A DNA stretch of 64,000 bases from Pseudophaeobacter profundi (GCF_029697505.1 NZ_JARJEF010000002.1:496001-560000), one strand, 5' to 3'. Numbered from the stretch's first letter, positions 36,720 through 45,343 are shown. Numbers and translations are program-made. The notes: generated by a model from the letters alone, not told the origin.

Positions 36720-37436
36720 ATGAGCCAGCATGAGGCGCCTTTGAAAAATCTTGATGAAAGCCTGCTGACGGGATTGCCCCCCTTTTGTCTTTTGCAGCGT
36801 ACAGAGATCCGCGAGATTCTGGATCAGGCGACAAGCAAACGGATCGACGTAGGGGCCGAAGTGTTTCACGAGGGCCACGATGCGGAACGGTTCTATCTTC
36901 TATTGGATGGCTTCATCCGGGTGATCAAGAACACGCCCACCGGCGAGCAGATCATCGCGCTGCATATTGCGCCCGGGCAGCTGTTCGGAATTGCCCCTGC
37001 GCTTAGCCGTACCACCTATCCGGCAACCGCCGTGGCCGCAGCGGAATCCATCGCCCTGTCATGGCCCGTCCGCCTGTGGGATGACTTCACCAGCCGCTAC
37101 AAGGGATTTTCCACCGAAAGCTACAAGACACTGGGGCAACGGTTGGAGGAAATGCAAAGCAGGATCACCGAGCTGGCAACACAGGCCGTTGAACAAAGAA
37201 TTGCAGCCGCTTTGCTGCGCTTGGTCAACCAGTCCGGACGCAAGACCGATCAGGGGCTGGAGATCGCCTTTCCGATCACTCGTCTGAATATTTCGGAAAT
37301 GACCGGAACAACCCTGCATACGGTCAGCCGCCTGCTATCCGCCTGGGAACGTGACGGCGTGGTCAAATCCACCCGCAAGCATATTGTCGTGACCGATCCG
37401 CATCGGCTGGTGCTGCTGAGCAAGCCCAAAGGCTAG
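36720..37436 (+). CDS. Crp/Fnr family transcriptional regulator, NnrR/DNR-like
   Basis: This 238-aa regulator has a cyclic-nucleotide-like sensor domain (VFHEGHDAERFYLLLDGFIR) and a C-terminal winged helix (LNISEMTGTTLHTVSRLL, about 189-206). It has a single cysteine (C23) and so lacks the FNR [4Fe-4S] cluster. This, and its place between two NO-related loci, points to an NO-sensing NnrR/DNR type. The FNR recognition helix is ETISR in E. coli and HTVSR here, as in many NO regulators. It probably controls nor, nirK and pseudoazurin through the four boxes described. DnrD or FnrL-like identities remain possible. Confidence 0.85.
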   Translation: MSQHEAPLKNLDESLLTGLPPFCLLQRTEIREILDQATSKRIDVGAEVFHEGHDAERFYLLLDGFIRVIKNTPTGEQIIALHIAPGQLFGIAPALSRTTYPATAVAAAESIALSWPVRLWDDFTSRYKGFSTESYKTLGQRLEEMQSRITELATQAVEQRIAAALLRLVNQSGRKTDQGLEIAFPITRLNISEMTGTTLHTVSRLLSAWERDGVVKSTRKHIVVTDPHRLVLLSKPKG

Positions 37437-37496
37437 GCCTGCGGCAATCGCGCATAATAGTCCCGGCCGCTGCGCGTCTGCGGGGATCAGCTGGGG

Positions 37497-37715
37497 TCAG
37501 CCGCCTTTCTGGCGGATCTTCTGGCGCAGTTCAGCGCGAAATTCTTCTTCATCCAGGGCGTATTCCTCGCAGGCGTCGATAACCGTGTGAAACGGGGCGA
37601 TCGGACAGCCCGGGCAAAGCATGTCGCGCGCGAGAAACAAATCCACCACATCCGGCCAATTCGCAAATAGCACAGACAGCGGCAGATCCGGGTCTTCCGG
37701 GTCATGGTCGGCCAT
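37497..37715 (-). CDS. DUF1858 domain-containing protein
   Basis: This 72-aa acidic protein matches DUF1858, a small domain also seen fused to hybrid-cluster proteins and related to the ScdA/RIC N-terminal region. The two-cysteine motif DMLCPGCPIAPFHTVIDAC is visible (Cys33, Cys36). It may bind a metal or Fe-S species relevant to nitrosative stress, but that is inference. The ATG at 37715 has AAAGGAGG eight bases upstream and is better than that at 37739. It is divergent from norC and shares the NnrR-type box at 37766, centred 57 bp away. Confidence 0.8.
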   Translation of the reverse strand: MADHDPEDPDLPLSVLFANWPDVVDLFLARDMLCPGCPIAPFHTVIDACEEYALDEEEFRAELRQKIRQKGG

Positions 37716-37765
37716 GGGCAGATCCTCCTTTTGATGCATTCTGCACTCAAGAACAGATCCGAACT

Positions 37766-37779
37766 TTGCGCTGGCACAA
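37766..37779. promoter_or_regulatory. NnrR-type box between norC and the DUF1858 gene
   Basis: TTGCGCTGGCACAA fits TTGCG-N4-CACAA, the form reported for NnrR sites in Rhodobacter. It is centred 67 bp upstream of norC and 57 bp upstream of the DUF1858 start, so it could activate both. Confidence 0.75.
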
Positions 37780-37839
37780 CATTCGGCAGGCGCAGTCTTT
37801 TATTCATCAGACATCCGCAACTGTACTCAGGACCGCGAC

Positions 37840-38292
37840 ATGTCAGAGATACTCACCAAATCGCGGGCCAGGAATGTGTTCTACGGAGGATCCTTGTTCT
37901 TCGTCGTCGTATTCGTGGCCATGACCGTGCATAGCCATCGCTATATCGTCGAAACCTCCACCGCAGGAATGCCGCTAACGGACGAGGTGCGCCTCGGCAA
38001 GCACGTCTGGGAACGCGCCTCCTGTATCAACTGCCACACCCTGCATGGCGAAGGCGCCTATTTTGCGCCCGAAGTGGGCAATGTGATGACCCGCTGGGGC
38101 GTTCTGGACGACCCGGAAGGCGCCTATGAAATGCTTGATGGCTGGATGCAGGCCCAGCCATCCGGAATCGAGGGACGCCGTCAGATGCCCCATTTTGACA
38201 TCACCGAAGAGGAAATGCGCGGGCTCGCAGAATTTCTGCGGTGGGCCGATCAGACAGACACCCAGGACTGGCCGCCCAATGATGCGGGCTAA
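37840..38292 (+). CDS. norC: Nitric oxide reductase cytochrome c subunit NorC
   Basis: NorC is the membrane-anchored cytochrome c subunit that passes electrons to NorB for reducing NO to N2O. The 150-aa protein has one N-terminal anchor (about residues 13-32) and a single c-type heme motif, CINCH, at residues 62-66. The later GRRQMPHF segment supplies the axial Met region. It starts 67 bp from the centre of an NnrR-like box. norB follows 12 bp later, so norCBQD form one operon. This is the cNOR type, not quinol-linked. Confidence 0.95.
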   Translation: MSEILTKSRARNVFYGGSLFFVVVFVAMTVHSHRYIVETSTAGMPLTDEVRLGKHVWERASCINCHTLHGEGAYFAPEVGNVMTRWGVLDDPEGAYEMLDGWMQAQPSGIEGRRQMPHFDITEEEMRGLAEFLRWADQTDTQDWPPNDAG

Positions 38293-38304
38293 GGGAGAAA
38301 TACT

Positions 38305-39648
38305 ATGAAATATCAATCACAAAAAGTGGCCTACGCCTATTTTCTCGTGGCAATGGCCCTGTTCGCGATTCAGGTTCTGGGCGGGTTGCTGGCCGGGTGG
38401 ATCTATGTATCGCCAAACACGCTAAGCGAGCTAGTGCCCTTTAACGTTGTGCGTATGCTGCACACCAATGCGCTTATCGTCTGGCTTCTGCTCGGCTTCT
38501 TTGGCGCCGCCTACTATCTGGTACCGGAAGAAAGCGAGCGGGAACTCTTCTCGGTCAGACTGGCCTATATCCAGCTTGCGATCCTGGTCGTCGGCACCCT
38601 GGGCGCGGTTGTTTCCTACCTCGTAGGGATCCACGGCGGCCGCGAGTTCCTGGAGCAGCCGCTCTGGGTGAAATTCGGCATTCTGGTCGCAGCGGTGATT
38701 TTCCTCGTGAATATCTCGATGACCGTGTTGGCCGGGCGCAAGACCGCAATTACCAATATCCTGTTGATGGGGCTGTGGCTCTTGTCCCTGTTGTGGATCT
38801 TTGCCTTCATCAACCCCGACAACCTCAGCCTTGATAAAATGTACTGGTGGTTTGTCGTTCACCTCTGGGTGGAGGCCACCTGGGAACTGGTGATGGCAGC
38901 AATCCTTGGCTATCTGATGCTGAAGATGACCGGCGTTGACCGCGAGGTGGTTGAAAAATGGCTCTATGTCATCGTTGCCACCGCGCTGTTCTCCGGCATC
39001 CTTGGCACTGGCCACCACTTCCTGTGGATTGGCACCCCCGGCTACTGGCAGTGGGTTGGCTCCATCTTCTCCACCTTTGAGGTGATCCCGTTCTTCGCCA
39101 TGATGAGCTTTGCCTTTGTCATGGTCTGGAAGGGCCGCAAGAACCACCCCAACAAGGCGGCGCTCTTGTGGTCGCTCGGGGCCTCTACCGTGGCCTTCTT
39201 TGGGGCAGGTGTCTGGGGCTTTTTGCACACATTGCACGGGGTGAACTTTTACACCCACGGCACCCAGATCACCGCCGCCCACGGTCACCTGGCCTTCTAT
39301 GGTGCCTATGTGGCGATGAACCTGGCGATGTTCTCTTATGCGATGCCGCAGCTGCGGGGCCGCGATCCCTATAATCAGGTGCTGAACATGGCCTCTTTCT
39401 GGCTGATGACTGGCGGCATGGCCTTCATGACCTTTGTGCTGACCTTTGCCGGCACCATCCAGACGCATATGCAGCGCATCGTCGGGGACTACTACATGGA
39501 TGTGCAGGACCAACTTGGCCTCTTTTACATGATGCGCTTTGGCGCAGGTGCTGCGGTGGTTCTTGGGGCTTTGCTCTTTATCTACAGCCAACTGGTGGTC
39601 CGGCGTGAAGTCATCGCCCCCGGCCCGATTGCAACCCCAGGAGAATAG
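38305..39648 (+). CDS. norB: Nitric oxide reductase catalytic subunit NorB
   Basis: NorB is the integral membrane heme b/b3-FeB subunit that reduces two NO to N2O. At 447 aa it has about twelve membrane helices, normal for cNOR. Conserved histidines for the heme and FeB sites are visible in MLHTNALIVW, WVEATWELVMAA, TGHHFLWIG and GHLAFYGAY. The start follows a GGGAGAAA site. It lies between norC and norQ, with only 3 bp to the latter. No quinol-oxidase-type N-terminal extension is present, which supports cytochrome-linked NOR. Confidence 0.97.
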   Translation: MKYQSQKVAYAYFLVAMALFAIQVLGGLLAGWIYVSPNTLSELVPFNVVRMLHTNALIVWLLLGFFGAAYYLVPEESERELFSVRLAYIQLAILVVGTLGAVVSYLVGIHGGREFLEQPLWVKFGILVAAVIFLVNISMTVLAGRKTAITNILLMGLWLLSLLWIFAFINPDNLSLDKMYWWFVVHLWVEATWELVMAAILGYLMLKMTGVDREVVEKWLYVIVATALFSGILGTGHHFLWIGTPGYWQWVGSIFSTFEVIPFFAMMSFAFVMVWKGRKNHPNKAALLWSLGASTVAFFGAGVWGFLHTLHGVNFYTHGTQITAAHGHLAFYGAYVAMNLAMFSYAMPQLRGRDPYNQVLNMASFWLMTGGMAFMTFVLTFAGTIQTHMQRIVGDYYMDVQDQLGLFYMMRFGAGAAVVLGALLFIYSQLVVRREVIAPGPIATPGE

Positions 39649-39651
39649 AAA

Positions 39652-40446
39652 ATGAATGCGATCAACACTCCTGCAGTGCCTTTCTATCAGGCCAGCAAAG
39701 ACGAAATATCGGTCTTTGAAATGGCCCAAGCCAACGGTTTGCCCCTTCTTCTGAAGGGGCCCACCGGCTGCGGCAAAACCCGCTTTGTGGAACATATGGC
39801 AGCCCGGCTTGGGCTGCCACTCCACACCGTTGCCTGCCACGATGACCTCTCGGCGGCCGACCTGATCGGGCGCTATCTGCTGAAGGGCGGCGAAACCGTC
39901 TGGGTCGATGGCCCGCTAACCCGTGCGGTACGGACGGGCGGCATCTGCTACCTCGACGAGGTGATCGAGGCGCGCAAGGATGTGGCCGTGGTGCTGCACC
40001 CCTTGACCGATGATCGCCGCCGTCTGGTGATCGACCGCACCGGCGAAGAACTGACAGCGCCCAAATCCTTCATGCTGGTGGCCAGCTACAACCCCGGCTA
40101 TCAGAACATCCTGAAAAAGCTGAAACCCTCCACTCGGCAACGCTTTCTCTCCATCGGCTTCGATTTCCCCGAGCCAGGGCTGGAAACCGCCGTGGTTGCG
40201 GCCGAAAGCGGTCTGGATGAAAGCCGCTCTGCCGCCCTGGTGCGGCTGGCGGGTCATATCCGCAAACTTTCCGGCATGGATCTGGAGGAAGGCGTATCGA
40301 CCCGCCTGCTGATCTATGCAGCCACGCTGATCGCCAAGGGCATGCGCGTGGATCAGGCGCTGGAGGCTGCGATCATTGCACCGCTCAGCGACGAGGACGA
40401 CGTCTGTCAGGCGCTGCGCGATCTGGCAGCATCGGTTTACGGGTGA
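39652..40446 (+). CDS. norQ: AAA+ ATPase NorQ
   Basis: NorQ is a MoxR-type ATPase (264 aa) that works with NorD to insert the non-heme iron of nitric oxide reductase. The Walker A motif is KGPTGCGKTRFVEH and the Walker B motif is ICYLDEVIEARKD, followed by VASYNPGYQNILKKL. It starts 3 bp after norB and ends 4 bp before norD. It is the second MoxR/VWA pair in this window (the first is at 6489 and 9281), and the two pairs should not be interchangeable. Confidence 0.95.
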   Translation: MNAINTPAVPFYQASKDEISVFEMAQANGLPLLLKGPTGCGKTRFVEHMAARLGLPLHTVACHDDLSAADLIGRYLLKGGETVWVDGPLTRAVRTGGICYLDEVIEARKDVAVVLHPLTDDRRRLVIDRTGEELTAPKSFMLVASYNPGYQNILKKLKPSTRQRFLSIGFDFPEPGLETAVVAAESGLDESRSAALVRLAGHIRKLSGMDLEEGVSTRLLIYAATLIAKGMRVDQALEAAIIAPLSDEDDVCQALRDLAASVYG

Positions 40447-40450
40447 CATC

Positions 40451-42328
40451 ATGATACATGCGCGCGACCTTCTTGAACCCGAAGAAACCGTGGGAAACCT
40501 GTGGCATGACATTTCCACACGTATTGGCGCCGATGGCGCCAATACCGGCGAGGCGGTGTCCTACGATGAGGTCCGAAGCAGTGTCGCCACCCTGTTCCGC
40601 GCGCTTGGCGGCCGCAGCGGTGTCGAAATCCAGGAAGCCCCGGCCACTGCGATGGACCACCGTCCGGACCTGCTGCGCCGTCTCGGCACCCCCCGCGAAA
40701 CCGGCTATCGCGCCAGTTTTGACGGCGAGCGATTGCGGCTGCCGCCGGTGATGGCAGCCTTTCCCAGCCGCGCGCTCAACCGTCAGGCCTATTTGTGGCT
40801 GGCCGCCATGGCCGCGCATATCGACCTGCCACAGCCCAACCTGCCCCCCTATCAGGCAGATCAGGCAGAAATCACCGCCAATGCGCAGGCCGCCGACCGC
40901 GCTTTTGCCGCCTGCCCAGGGCTGCGCCAGGGCTATGGCGCCCTATCGGCCCATCTTACCGCCAATCGCAAACGCAGCGGCCTGCCCCGCTTCGAGGCAC
41001 AGATCGAGCGCCGGATTCTGGATCAGCTCGGCGCGCCCTACGCGCCGGTTGCCCCCTGCAGCAACACCGCACCGCGCGGCTATCGCAGCTATCTGGCGGT
41101 GCCGATCTGGCTACGCCTGCCCACCTGCGGCAACAGCCGCCCCCCTGCCCCAGATGCCGAAGAAAGCGAGGCCCCAAGCCTGGCCATGGCCACCCGCAAG
41201 GCGGGCCAGCGCGAAGACCGCGAACAGGCCAACCGCAAGGACAGCTTCATCATCCACCGCTTTGAATCGATCCTGTCCTGGGCCGAAAGCCTGAACATCA
41301 ACCGCATGGTCGATGATGACGATAATGAACACGCCGAAAAGGCCGCCGAAGATCAGGACAGCATCACCCTGTCGCAGCACATGAAGCGGGCGGCTTCGCG
41401 GCTGCGGATCTCGCTGGATCTGTCACCGCAGGATGCCGAACACGAACGGCTGGCGGATCGCTACACCTACCCCGAATGGAACCACCGCCTCGGCCAGCAT
41501 ATGCCCGATCATACCCGCGTGCTGGAGGTCGAGGCCGAACCGGCAATGGATTTCAGCCCCGATGCGCGACTGGTGGCACGGGTACAGCGCCAGTTTGCCC
41601 CCTTGATGCCAAAGCGGGTGATGCTGCCCCGGCAGTTGGACGGCGACGATCTGGACCTGGACGCAGTGGTGCAGTCCCGCGTTGATCTGTCGATGGGCCA
41701 GCAGGGCAGCGACCGTGTCTGGCAGGACAGCCGCCCGATGGCGCGTGACCTCAGCGTTGCGGTGCTGATGGATTGCTCGCGCTCGACCGAGGCCACAGTG
41801 GGGGACCGGCCGGTGATCGACACCGCCCGTGAATCCCTGGCCGCCCTGGCTGCGGGCATCGCCACTGCCGGTGATCGCCTGGGCATCTGGGGCTTTTCTT
41901 CGCTGCGCCGCGACCGGGTCTTCCTGACCCGCGCCAAAACCTTTGAACAACCGATGGACCAAAAGGTCACGGCCCGGATCGGTGGCTTCAAACCCGGCCA
42001 CTACACCCGACTGGGCACCGCCATCCGCCATGCCTCGGCCCAGTTGGCCGAGGAAGGCAGCGCGCGGCGTCTACTGCTGGTGCTGACAGATGGCAAACCC
42101 AACGACCTGGACCACTATGAAGGCATTCACGGTATCGAAGACAGCCGCATGGCCGTCCGCGAAGCCCGCGCCCTGGGACATGCGGTGCATGCGGTAGTGA
42201 TCGACGCGGATGGCCAGGACTGGTTTGCCCGCATCTTTGGGCGCGCGGGCTTTACCCTGCTGCCCGATCCGGCCCGCCTGCCCAGCGCCCTGCCTGAAAT
42301 CTATCAATCCCTCACCATGGAGCACTGA
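40451..42328 (+). CDS. norD: VWA domain protein NorD
   Basis: NorD is the partner of NorQ in activating nitric oxide reductase. The 625-aa protein has a long N-terminal region and a C-terminal VWA domain with a MIDAS in VAVLMDCSRSTEATVG (DxSxS type) followed by a later Thr. The ATG at 40451 is used because the frame extends into norQ without homology. It is followed directly by two small membrane protein genes. A long acidic-basic linker (DDDDNEHAEKAAEDQD) lies in the middle. Confidence 0.95.
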   Translation: MIHARDLLEPEETVGNLWHDISTRIGADGANTGEAVSYDEVRSSVATLFRALGGRSGVEIQEAPATAMDHRPDLLRRLGTPRETGYRASFDGERLRLPPVMAAFPSRALNRQAYLWLAAMAAHIDLPQPNLPPYQADQAEITANAQAADRAFAACPGLRQGYGALSAHLTANRKRSGLPRFEAQIERRILDQLGAPYAPVAPCSNTAPRGYRSYLAVPIWLRLPTCGNSRPPAPDAEESEAPSLAMATRKAGQREDREQANRKDSFIIHRFESILSWAESLNINRMVDDDDNEHAEKAAEDQDSITLSQHMKRAASRLRISLDLSPQDAEHERLADRYTYPEWNHRLGQHMPDHTRVLEVEAEPAMDFSPDARLVARVQRQFAPLMPKRVMLPRQLDGDDLDLDAVVQSRVDLSMGQQGSDRVWQDSRPMARDLSVAVLMDCSRSTEATVGDRPVIDTARESLAALAAGIATAGDRLGIWGFSSLRRDRVFLTRAKTFEQPMDQKVTARIGGFKPGHYTRLGTAIRHASAQLAEEGSARRLLLVLTDGKPNDLDHYEGIHGIEDSRMAVREARALGHAVHAVVIDADGQDWFARIFGRAGFTLLPDPARLPSALPEIYQSLTMEH

Positions 42329-42329
42329 C

Positions 42330-42509
42330 ATGAAACAGATCCTCTGCGCGCTTACCCTTTGCCTTGCCCCCCTGGCCGCCCTGGCCGATAGCTTTGAGCG
42401 CCCGATCCCGCAGCCCCAGACAGATGTCGCCGAGTTCTGGTTTATGATCGCCTCTATCCTGTTGATCGCAGCGCTGGTTTCGGTGCATATCGTGTTGAAA
42501 CGGCGATGA
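42330..42509 (+). CDS. Small membrane protein downstream of norD
   Basis: This 59-aa protein has an N-terminal signal sequence (KQILCALTLCLAPLAALA) followed by SFERPIPQPQTDVAEFWF and a C-terminal membrane helix ending in HIVLKRR. It begins one base after the norD stop and overlaps the next gene by 4 bp (ATGA). It is therefore part of the nor operon. No family is recognised. Position and size suggest a NorF-like accessory role, but no similarity to NorF is visible to me. Confidence 0.65.
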   Translation: MKQILCALTLCLAPLAALADSFERPIPQPQTDVAEFWFMIASILLIAALVSVHIVLKRR

Positions 42510-42730
42510 CATCCCGCCCCTCTTTCAAGCTGTTCGCCTGTCTCTACCCCTTTGGGGCGGGGGCGGCGGCGGTCAATGTCTTCTTTGCCGCGCTGATTGG
42601 CAGTTGGCTGGGATGGGAGGTGCTGACCCCGCAGATAAGCGTGCTGATCGGCGCGTTTCTGGGGGTGCCTGTCACCTGGGTCTTTGCCTGCCATATTAAA
42701 AACCTGATGGAGCAAGCAGACAGGAAATGA
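42506..42730 (+). CDS. 74-aa two-helix membrane protein of the nor operon
   Basis: This 74-aa protein has two membrane helices, the first near LYPFGAGAAAVNVFF and the second ending in the motif GAFLGVPVTWVFACHI. It resembles the 65-aa protein at 36316-36513 nearly end to end, so the two are probably paralogues. It overlaps its neighbours by 4 bp on each side and is translationally coupled to them. The role in NO respiration is unknown; a structural or assembly role for NorCB or a membrane-bound NO system is possible. Confidence 0.7.
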   Translation: MTSRPSFKLFACLYPFGAGAAAVNVFFAALIGSWLGWEVLTPQISVLIGAFLGVPVTWVFACHIKNLMEQADRK

Positions 42731-43410
42731 CCGGATGGCAAGAATTCGCTCTGGCGCTTGGCGCTTTTATGCTCAGTCACCTTGTCCCGCGGATCGGTGG
42801 CCTGCGTGACAGATTGATACAAGCCATGGGCCGACGGGTGTATTTTGCCCTATACGGAGCCCTATCGCTGGCGCTGCTAGCCTGGGTCATTGTGGCGGCT
42901 GGCCGCGCCCCCTATGTCGCGCTTTGGGATCAGGTCGCCTGGACCCGCTGGGCGCCGTTCTTGCTCACCCCCTTTGTTTTTGTTCTGACCACCTGTGGGA
43001 TCGGCAGCCCGCTGCCCGATAGTCTTGGCGGCAGTCGCAAGCGCGCCTTTGATCCGGGCCAGCCCGGATTTTCGGCCATCAGCCGCCATCCGCTGCTGCT
43101 GGCGCTGGCGCTCTGGGCGGGGGCACATGTGCTACCAAATGGCGACCTGGCCCATGTGGTGCTATTTGGTCTGTTTGCCGCCTTCCCGCTGTTGGCGATC
43201 TGGGCCTTTGACCGCCGTGCGATGAAAACCTACAGCGCTCAGCAACTGCAATCCGCTCCTATCCTGTCGCTGCGTCCCCTGCTGAACGCAGACTGGTGGC
43301 GCAGAAATACCCGCCCTGTGTTGATCCGCACAGCGATCGGGCTGGTGCTTTGGGCCGGGGCGCTGCATCTGCATGGCCCGGTGATTGGCGTCTGGCCGTT
43401 TCCGCATTAG
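42727..43410 (+). CDS. nnrU: NnrU family membrane protein
   Basis: NnrU proteins (227 aa here) are multi-helix membrane proteins with no defined reaction, found with nitrite and nitric oxide reductase genes. A conserved His-rich region is visible in FDPGQPGFSAISRHPLLLALALW, which resembles the isoprenylcysteine methyltransferase-like fold suggested for the family. About six helices are predicted. It closes the norCBQD-small-small-nnrU operon, overlapping the previous gene by 4 bp. A terminator hairpin lies 62 bp downstream. Confidence 0.9.
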   Translation: MTGWQEFALALGAFMLSHLVPRIGGLRDRLIQAMGRRVYFALYGALSLALLAWVIVAAGRAPYVALWDQVAWTRWAPFLLTPFVFVLTTCGIGSPLPDSLGGSRKRAFDPGQPGFSAISRHPLLLALALWAGAHVLPNGDLAHVVLFGLFAAFPLLAIWAFDRRAMKTYSAQQLQSAPILSLRPLLNADWWRRNTRPVLIRTAIGLVLWAGALHLHGPVIGVWPFPH

Positions 43411-43471
43411 GCCTATTCCAATCAGCCTGTCCCCATGGGCACTGCTGATGACTTCAAGACCACAGGTAAAA

Positions 43472-43503
43472 CAGCGCGGGCAGAGGAAACCCTGCCCGCG
43501 CTG
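43472..43503. terminator. Terminator hairpin between convergent nnrU and nnrS
   Basis: A perfect 12-bp stem, CAGCGCGGGCAG (43472-43483) and CTGCCCGCGCTG (43492-43503), has an 8-base loop. TAAAA precedes it, giving a T-tail on the minus strand, and TCTTGTC follows. It can serve both genes. Confidence 0.75.
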
Positions 43504-43527
43504 TCTTGTCAGTTCTATTCGGGACGC

Positions 43528-43553
43528 CGGCCAGATCAGTCGGCCAGATCAGT
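43528..43553. repeat. Tandem 13-bp repeat at the nnrS stop
   Basis: Two exact copies of CGGCCAGATCAGT lie at 43528-43540 and 43541-43553. The second copy contains the reversed TGA stop of nnrS. It is a short slippage-type duplication with no known role. Confidence 0.85.
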
Positions 43554-44748
43554 CAGCCCGCACCTGATTGGCCTTTTTGCGTGCGGCCCGCCCAGATGCC
43601 AGCCAGGGGACCAGACGCCAACACAAGAGCGCAAAGGAAGTCGTCCACAACAACGCCGCCAGATCCAGCCCGGTCAGGCCAGCAGGCAATTCAACATAGC
43701 GCCACAGCCGCCCGATCAAGGCCAGCACCAGCCCGGCGAAGGCCAGGTTCAACACCGGTCCAGAGACCAGAGCGCGGCCAGTGTGCCCCATGGTCGCCCG
43801 CATCATCACAGCAACGGTCATCCCGCCAATCGCGCCGATGCCCCAGATATGCAGCCCCGCATCAGCAGAGAGCAGCCCCATTGCCGCCGCCGCATTGGCA
43901 ATCATCCCCAGAGGGGCAAAGAAAAAGGCGACATGCAGCATGGCCAATATCGGATTGTGCCACGTGGCAAACCCGCACCAGCGCCCCAGCCGGATAAACT
44001 GCAGAAGCCCAGCCATAAGGATAAACGCCGCTGCCACCGGCGCCTGCGGCCAGATCACCCAGATGACCAGCGCAGGCGCGGATACCAGCAGGCTCAGCTT
44101 GTCAAACCCGCCAAAGGGCGCGGGCAGACGGCTGTGCCCCGCCTTGTTCAGCCAGTTGCGGGTAAAGCTGGGCAGGATACGCCCGCCAATCAGCAGGACC
44201 AGGAATATCAGCAGCGCCAGACCAAGGCGGCGACCAACCGCAGCCTCGCCAGTCCGGGCGACCTCGGCGAAAAAGAACAGATTGGCCAGCGACAATAGGC
44301 TGACGGGGATCAGCACCATCAGATTGCGCCAGTTGCGCCCAGCAATGATTTCGCGGGCAATCAGAATGGCCAGCACGATCAAAAAGGCGCTATCGATCAG
44401 CGCAACGCCCCACCAGGGCAGCGGCAGCAGGCCGAAGACCGCAACGCGACCACTGAGCCACAAGATCAGCATCAAGAGTAGTGGCCGCCCCCGTGTTGGC
44501 ATCCCGCCAGTCCAGTTCGGCACAGCCGTAAACAAAAATCCGGCAATCACCGCAGCGCCGTAGCCAAAGATCATTTCGTGACTGTGCCAATCCACCGGCG
44601 GCAACGCGCTGTTAAGGCTAAGCTCTCCCTGCCAGATCAGCATCCAGAAGGGGATCGCCACCAGCCCAAAGAGGCAGGCCGCCATAAAGAAGGGGCGGAA
44701 CCCATAGGACAAAAAGGCGGGTCCAGTATAGGGAGTTGGGCGGGACAT
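43549..44748 (-). CDS. nnrS: NnrS family protein
   Basis: NnrS is a heme- and copper-containing membrane protein linked to nitrosative stress resistance and denitrification. The 399-aa protein has about twelve helices, normal for the family. Conserved residues are visible in SYGFRPFFMAACLFG, WHSHEMIFGYG (His pair), and RATMGHTGRAL. The start at 44748 follows an AGGAG site. It is convergent with nnrU. The tandem repeat at its end does not alter the protein. It is transcribed in the same direction as pseudoazurin, 94 bp downstream of it, and could be co-transcribed if termination is incomplete. Confidence 0.94.
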   Translation of the reverse strand: MSRPTPYTGPAFLSYGFRPFFMAACLFGLVAIPFWMLIWQGELSLNSALPPVDWHSHEMIFGYGAAVIAGFLFTAVPNWTGGMPTRGRPLLLMLILWLSGRVAVFGLLPLPWWGVALIDSAFLIVLAILIAREIIAGRNWRNLMVLIPVSLLSLANLFFFAEVARTGEAAVGRRLGLALLIFLVLLIGGRILPSFTRNWLNKAGHSRLPAPFGGFDKLSLLVSAPALVIWVIWPQAPVAAAFILMAGLLQFIRLGRWCGFATWHNPILAMLHVAFFFAPLGMIANAAAAMGLLSADAGLHIWGIGAIGGMTVAVMMRATMGHTGRALVSGPVLNLAFAGLVLALIGRLWRYVELPAGLTGLDLAALLWTTSFALLCWRLVPWLASGRAARKKANQVRAD

Positions 44749-44773
44749 ATTAAACTCCTGCGATTGCGAATGG

Positions 44774-44801
44774 AAAAGGCGGCCCCATCATGGCGCCGCC
44801 T
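44774..44801 (-). terminator. Terminator downstream of pseudoazurin
   Basis: On the minus strand AGGCGGC (plus 44795-44801) pairs with GCCGCCT (44777-44783) around an 11-base loop and is followed by TTTTCC. It sits between the pseudoazurin stop and nnrS. Confidence 0.55.
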
Positions 44802-44842
44802 GTCAGGGCAATTGGCCGACAATTCTGTGGCCGTTCCCTGAA

Positions 44843-45271
44843 TTACTGCACCTGGGCAAACAGGTCTGCAAAGACGCCCTTGGCTTTGCCTTTTTGCTTC
44901 ACCGCCTCGGCTGCCTCTCGGTTCACCGCTTCGCCAACCTGAATAAGCGCAACCATGCCCATACCATAGTGGGGGGTGCATTTGACGCCATAGACGCCTT
45001 GCGCATCGACAGTCATCTCAAAGTCAGCGTTGAACTTGGTTTTGAACGCCTCCACGCCTTCGGGCAACATCCCCTTGACGCTTTCGACATTGTGGCCTTT
45101 GTCGGTGGCGACAAAATGGATCACGTCACCCGGCGCGGCTTTGACAAAGGCCGGTTCAAAGACCATCGCCCCTGCTTCGCCCCGATTGAGCATCTTGACC
45201 TCAAAAGTCTCGGCTTGGACCAGGGAGGCCACACAAGCAAAGATCGCGGCACAACCAATTTTCTTGAACAT
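44843..45271 (-). CDS. Pseudoazurin
   Basis: Pseudoazurin is a periplasmic type 1 copper protein that donates electrons to copper nitrite reductase and others. The 142-aa precursor has a signal peptide (cleavage after LVQA, about residue 20). The four copper ligands are present: His60 (DKGHNVES) and C98, H101, M106 in [10 protein letters not shown]. The ATG at 45271 follows AAAGGA. A box at 45344-45357, centred 79 bp upstream, suggests NO or oxygen control. It is divergent from nirK, its probable partner. Confidence 0.95.
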   Translation of the reverse strand: MFKKIGCAAIFACVASLVQAETFEVKMLNRGEAGAMVFEPAFVKAAPGDVIHFVATDKGHNVESVKGMLPEGVEAFKTKFNADFEMTVDAQGVYGVKCTPHYGMGMVALIQVGEAVNREAAEAVKQKGKAKGVFADLFAQVQ

Positions 45272-45343
45272 CTGATTTCCTTTCACGGGTTCGGTCTGTG
45301 TTTGTTTGCGCCCCGCTTATCAAATGTTTTGGCATGGCGATTA

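Noticed and set aside
38431-39840. A 469-aa minus-strand frame opposite norB and the start of norQ
   Set aside because: norB and norQ are unmistakable on the plus strand; the opposite frame is His/Gln/Asp-rich in the way antisense frames of membrane proteins are.
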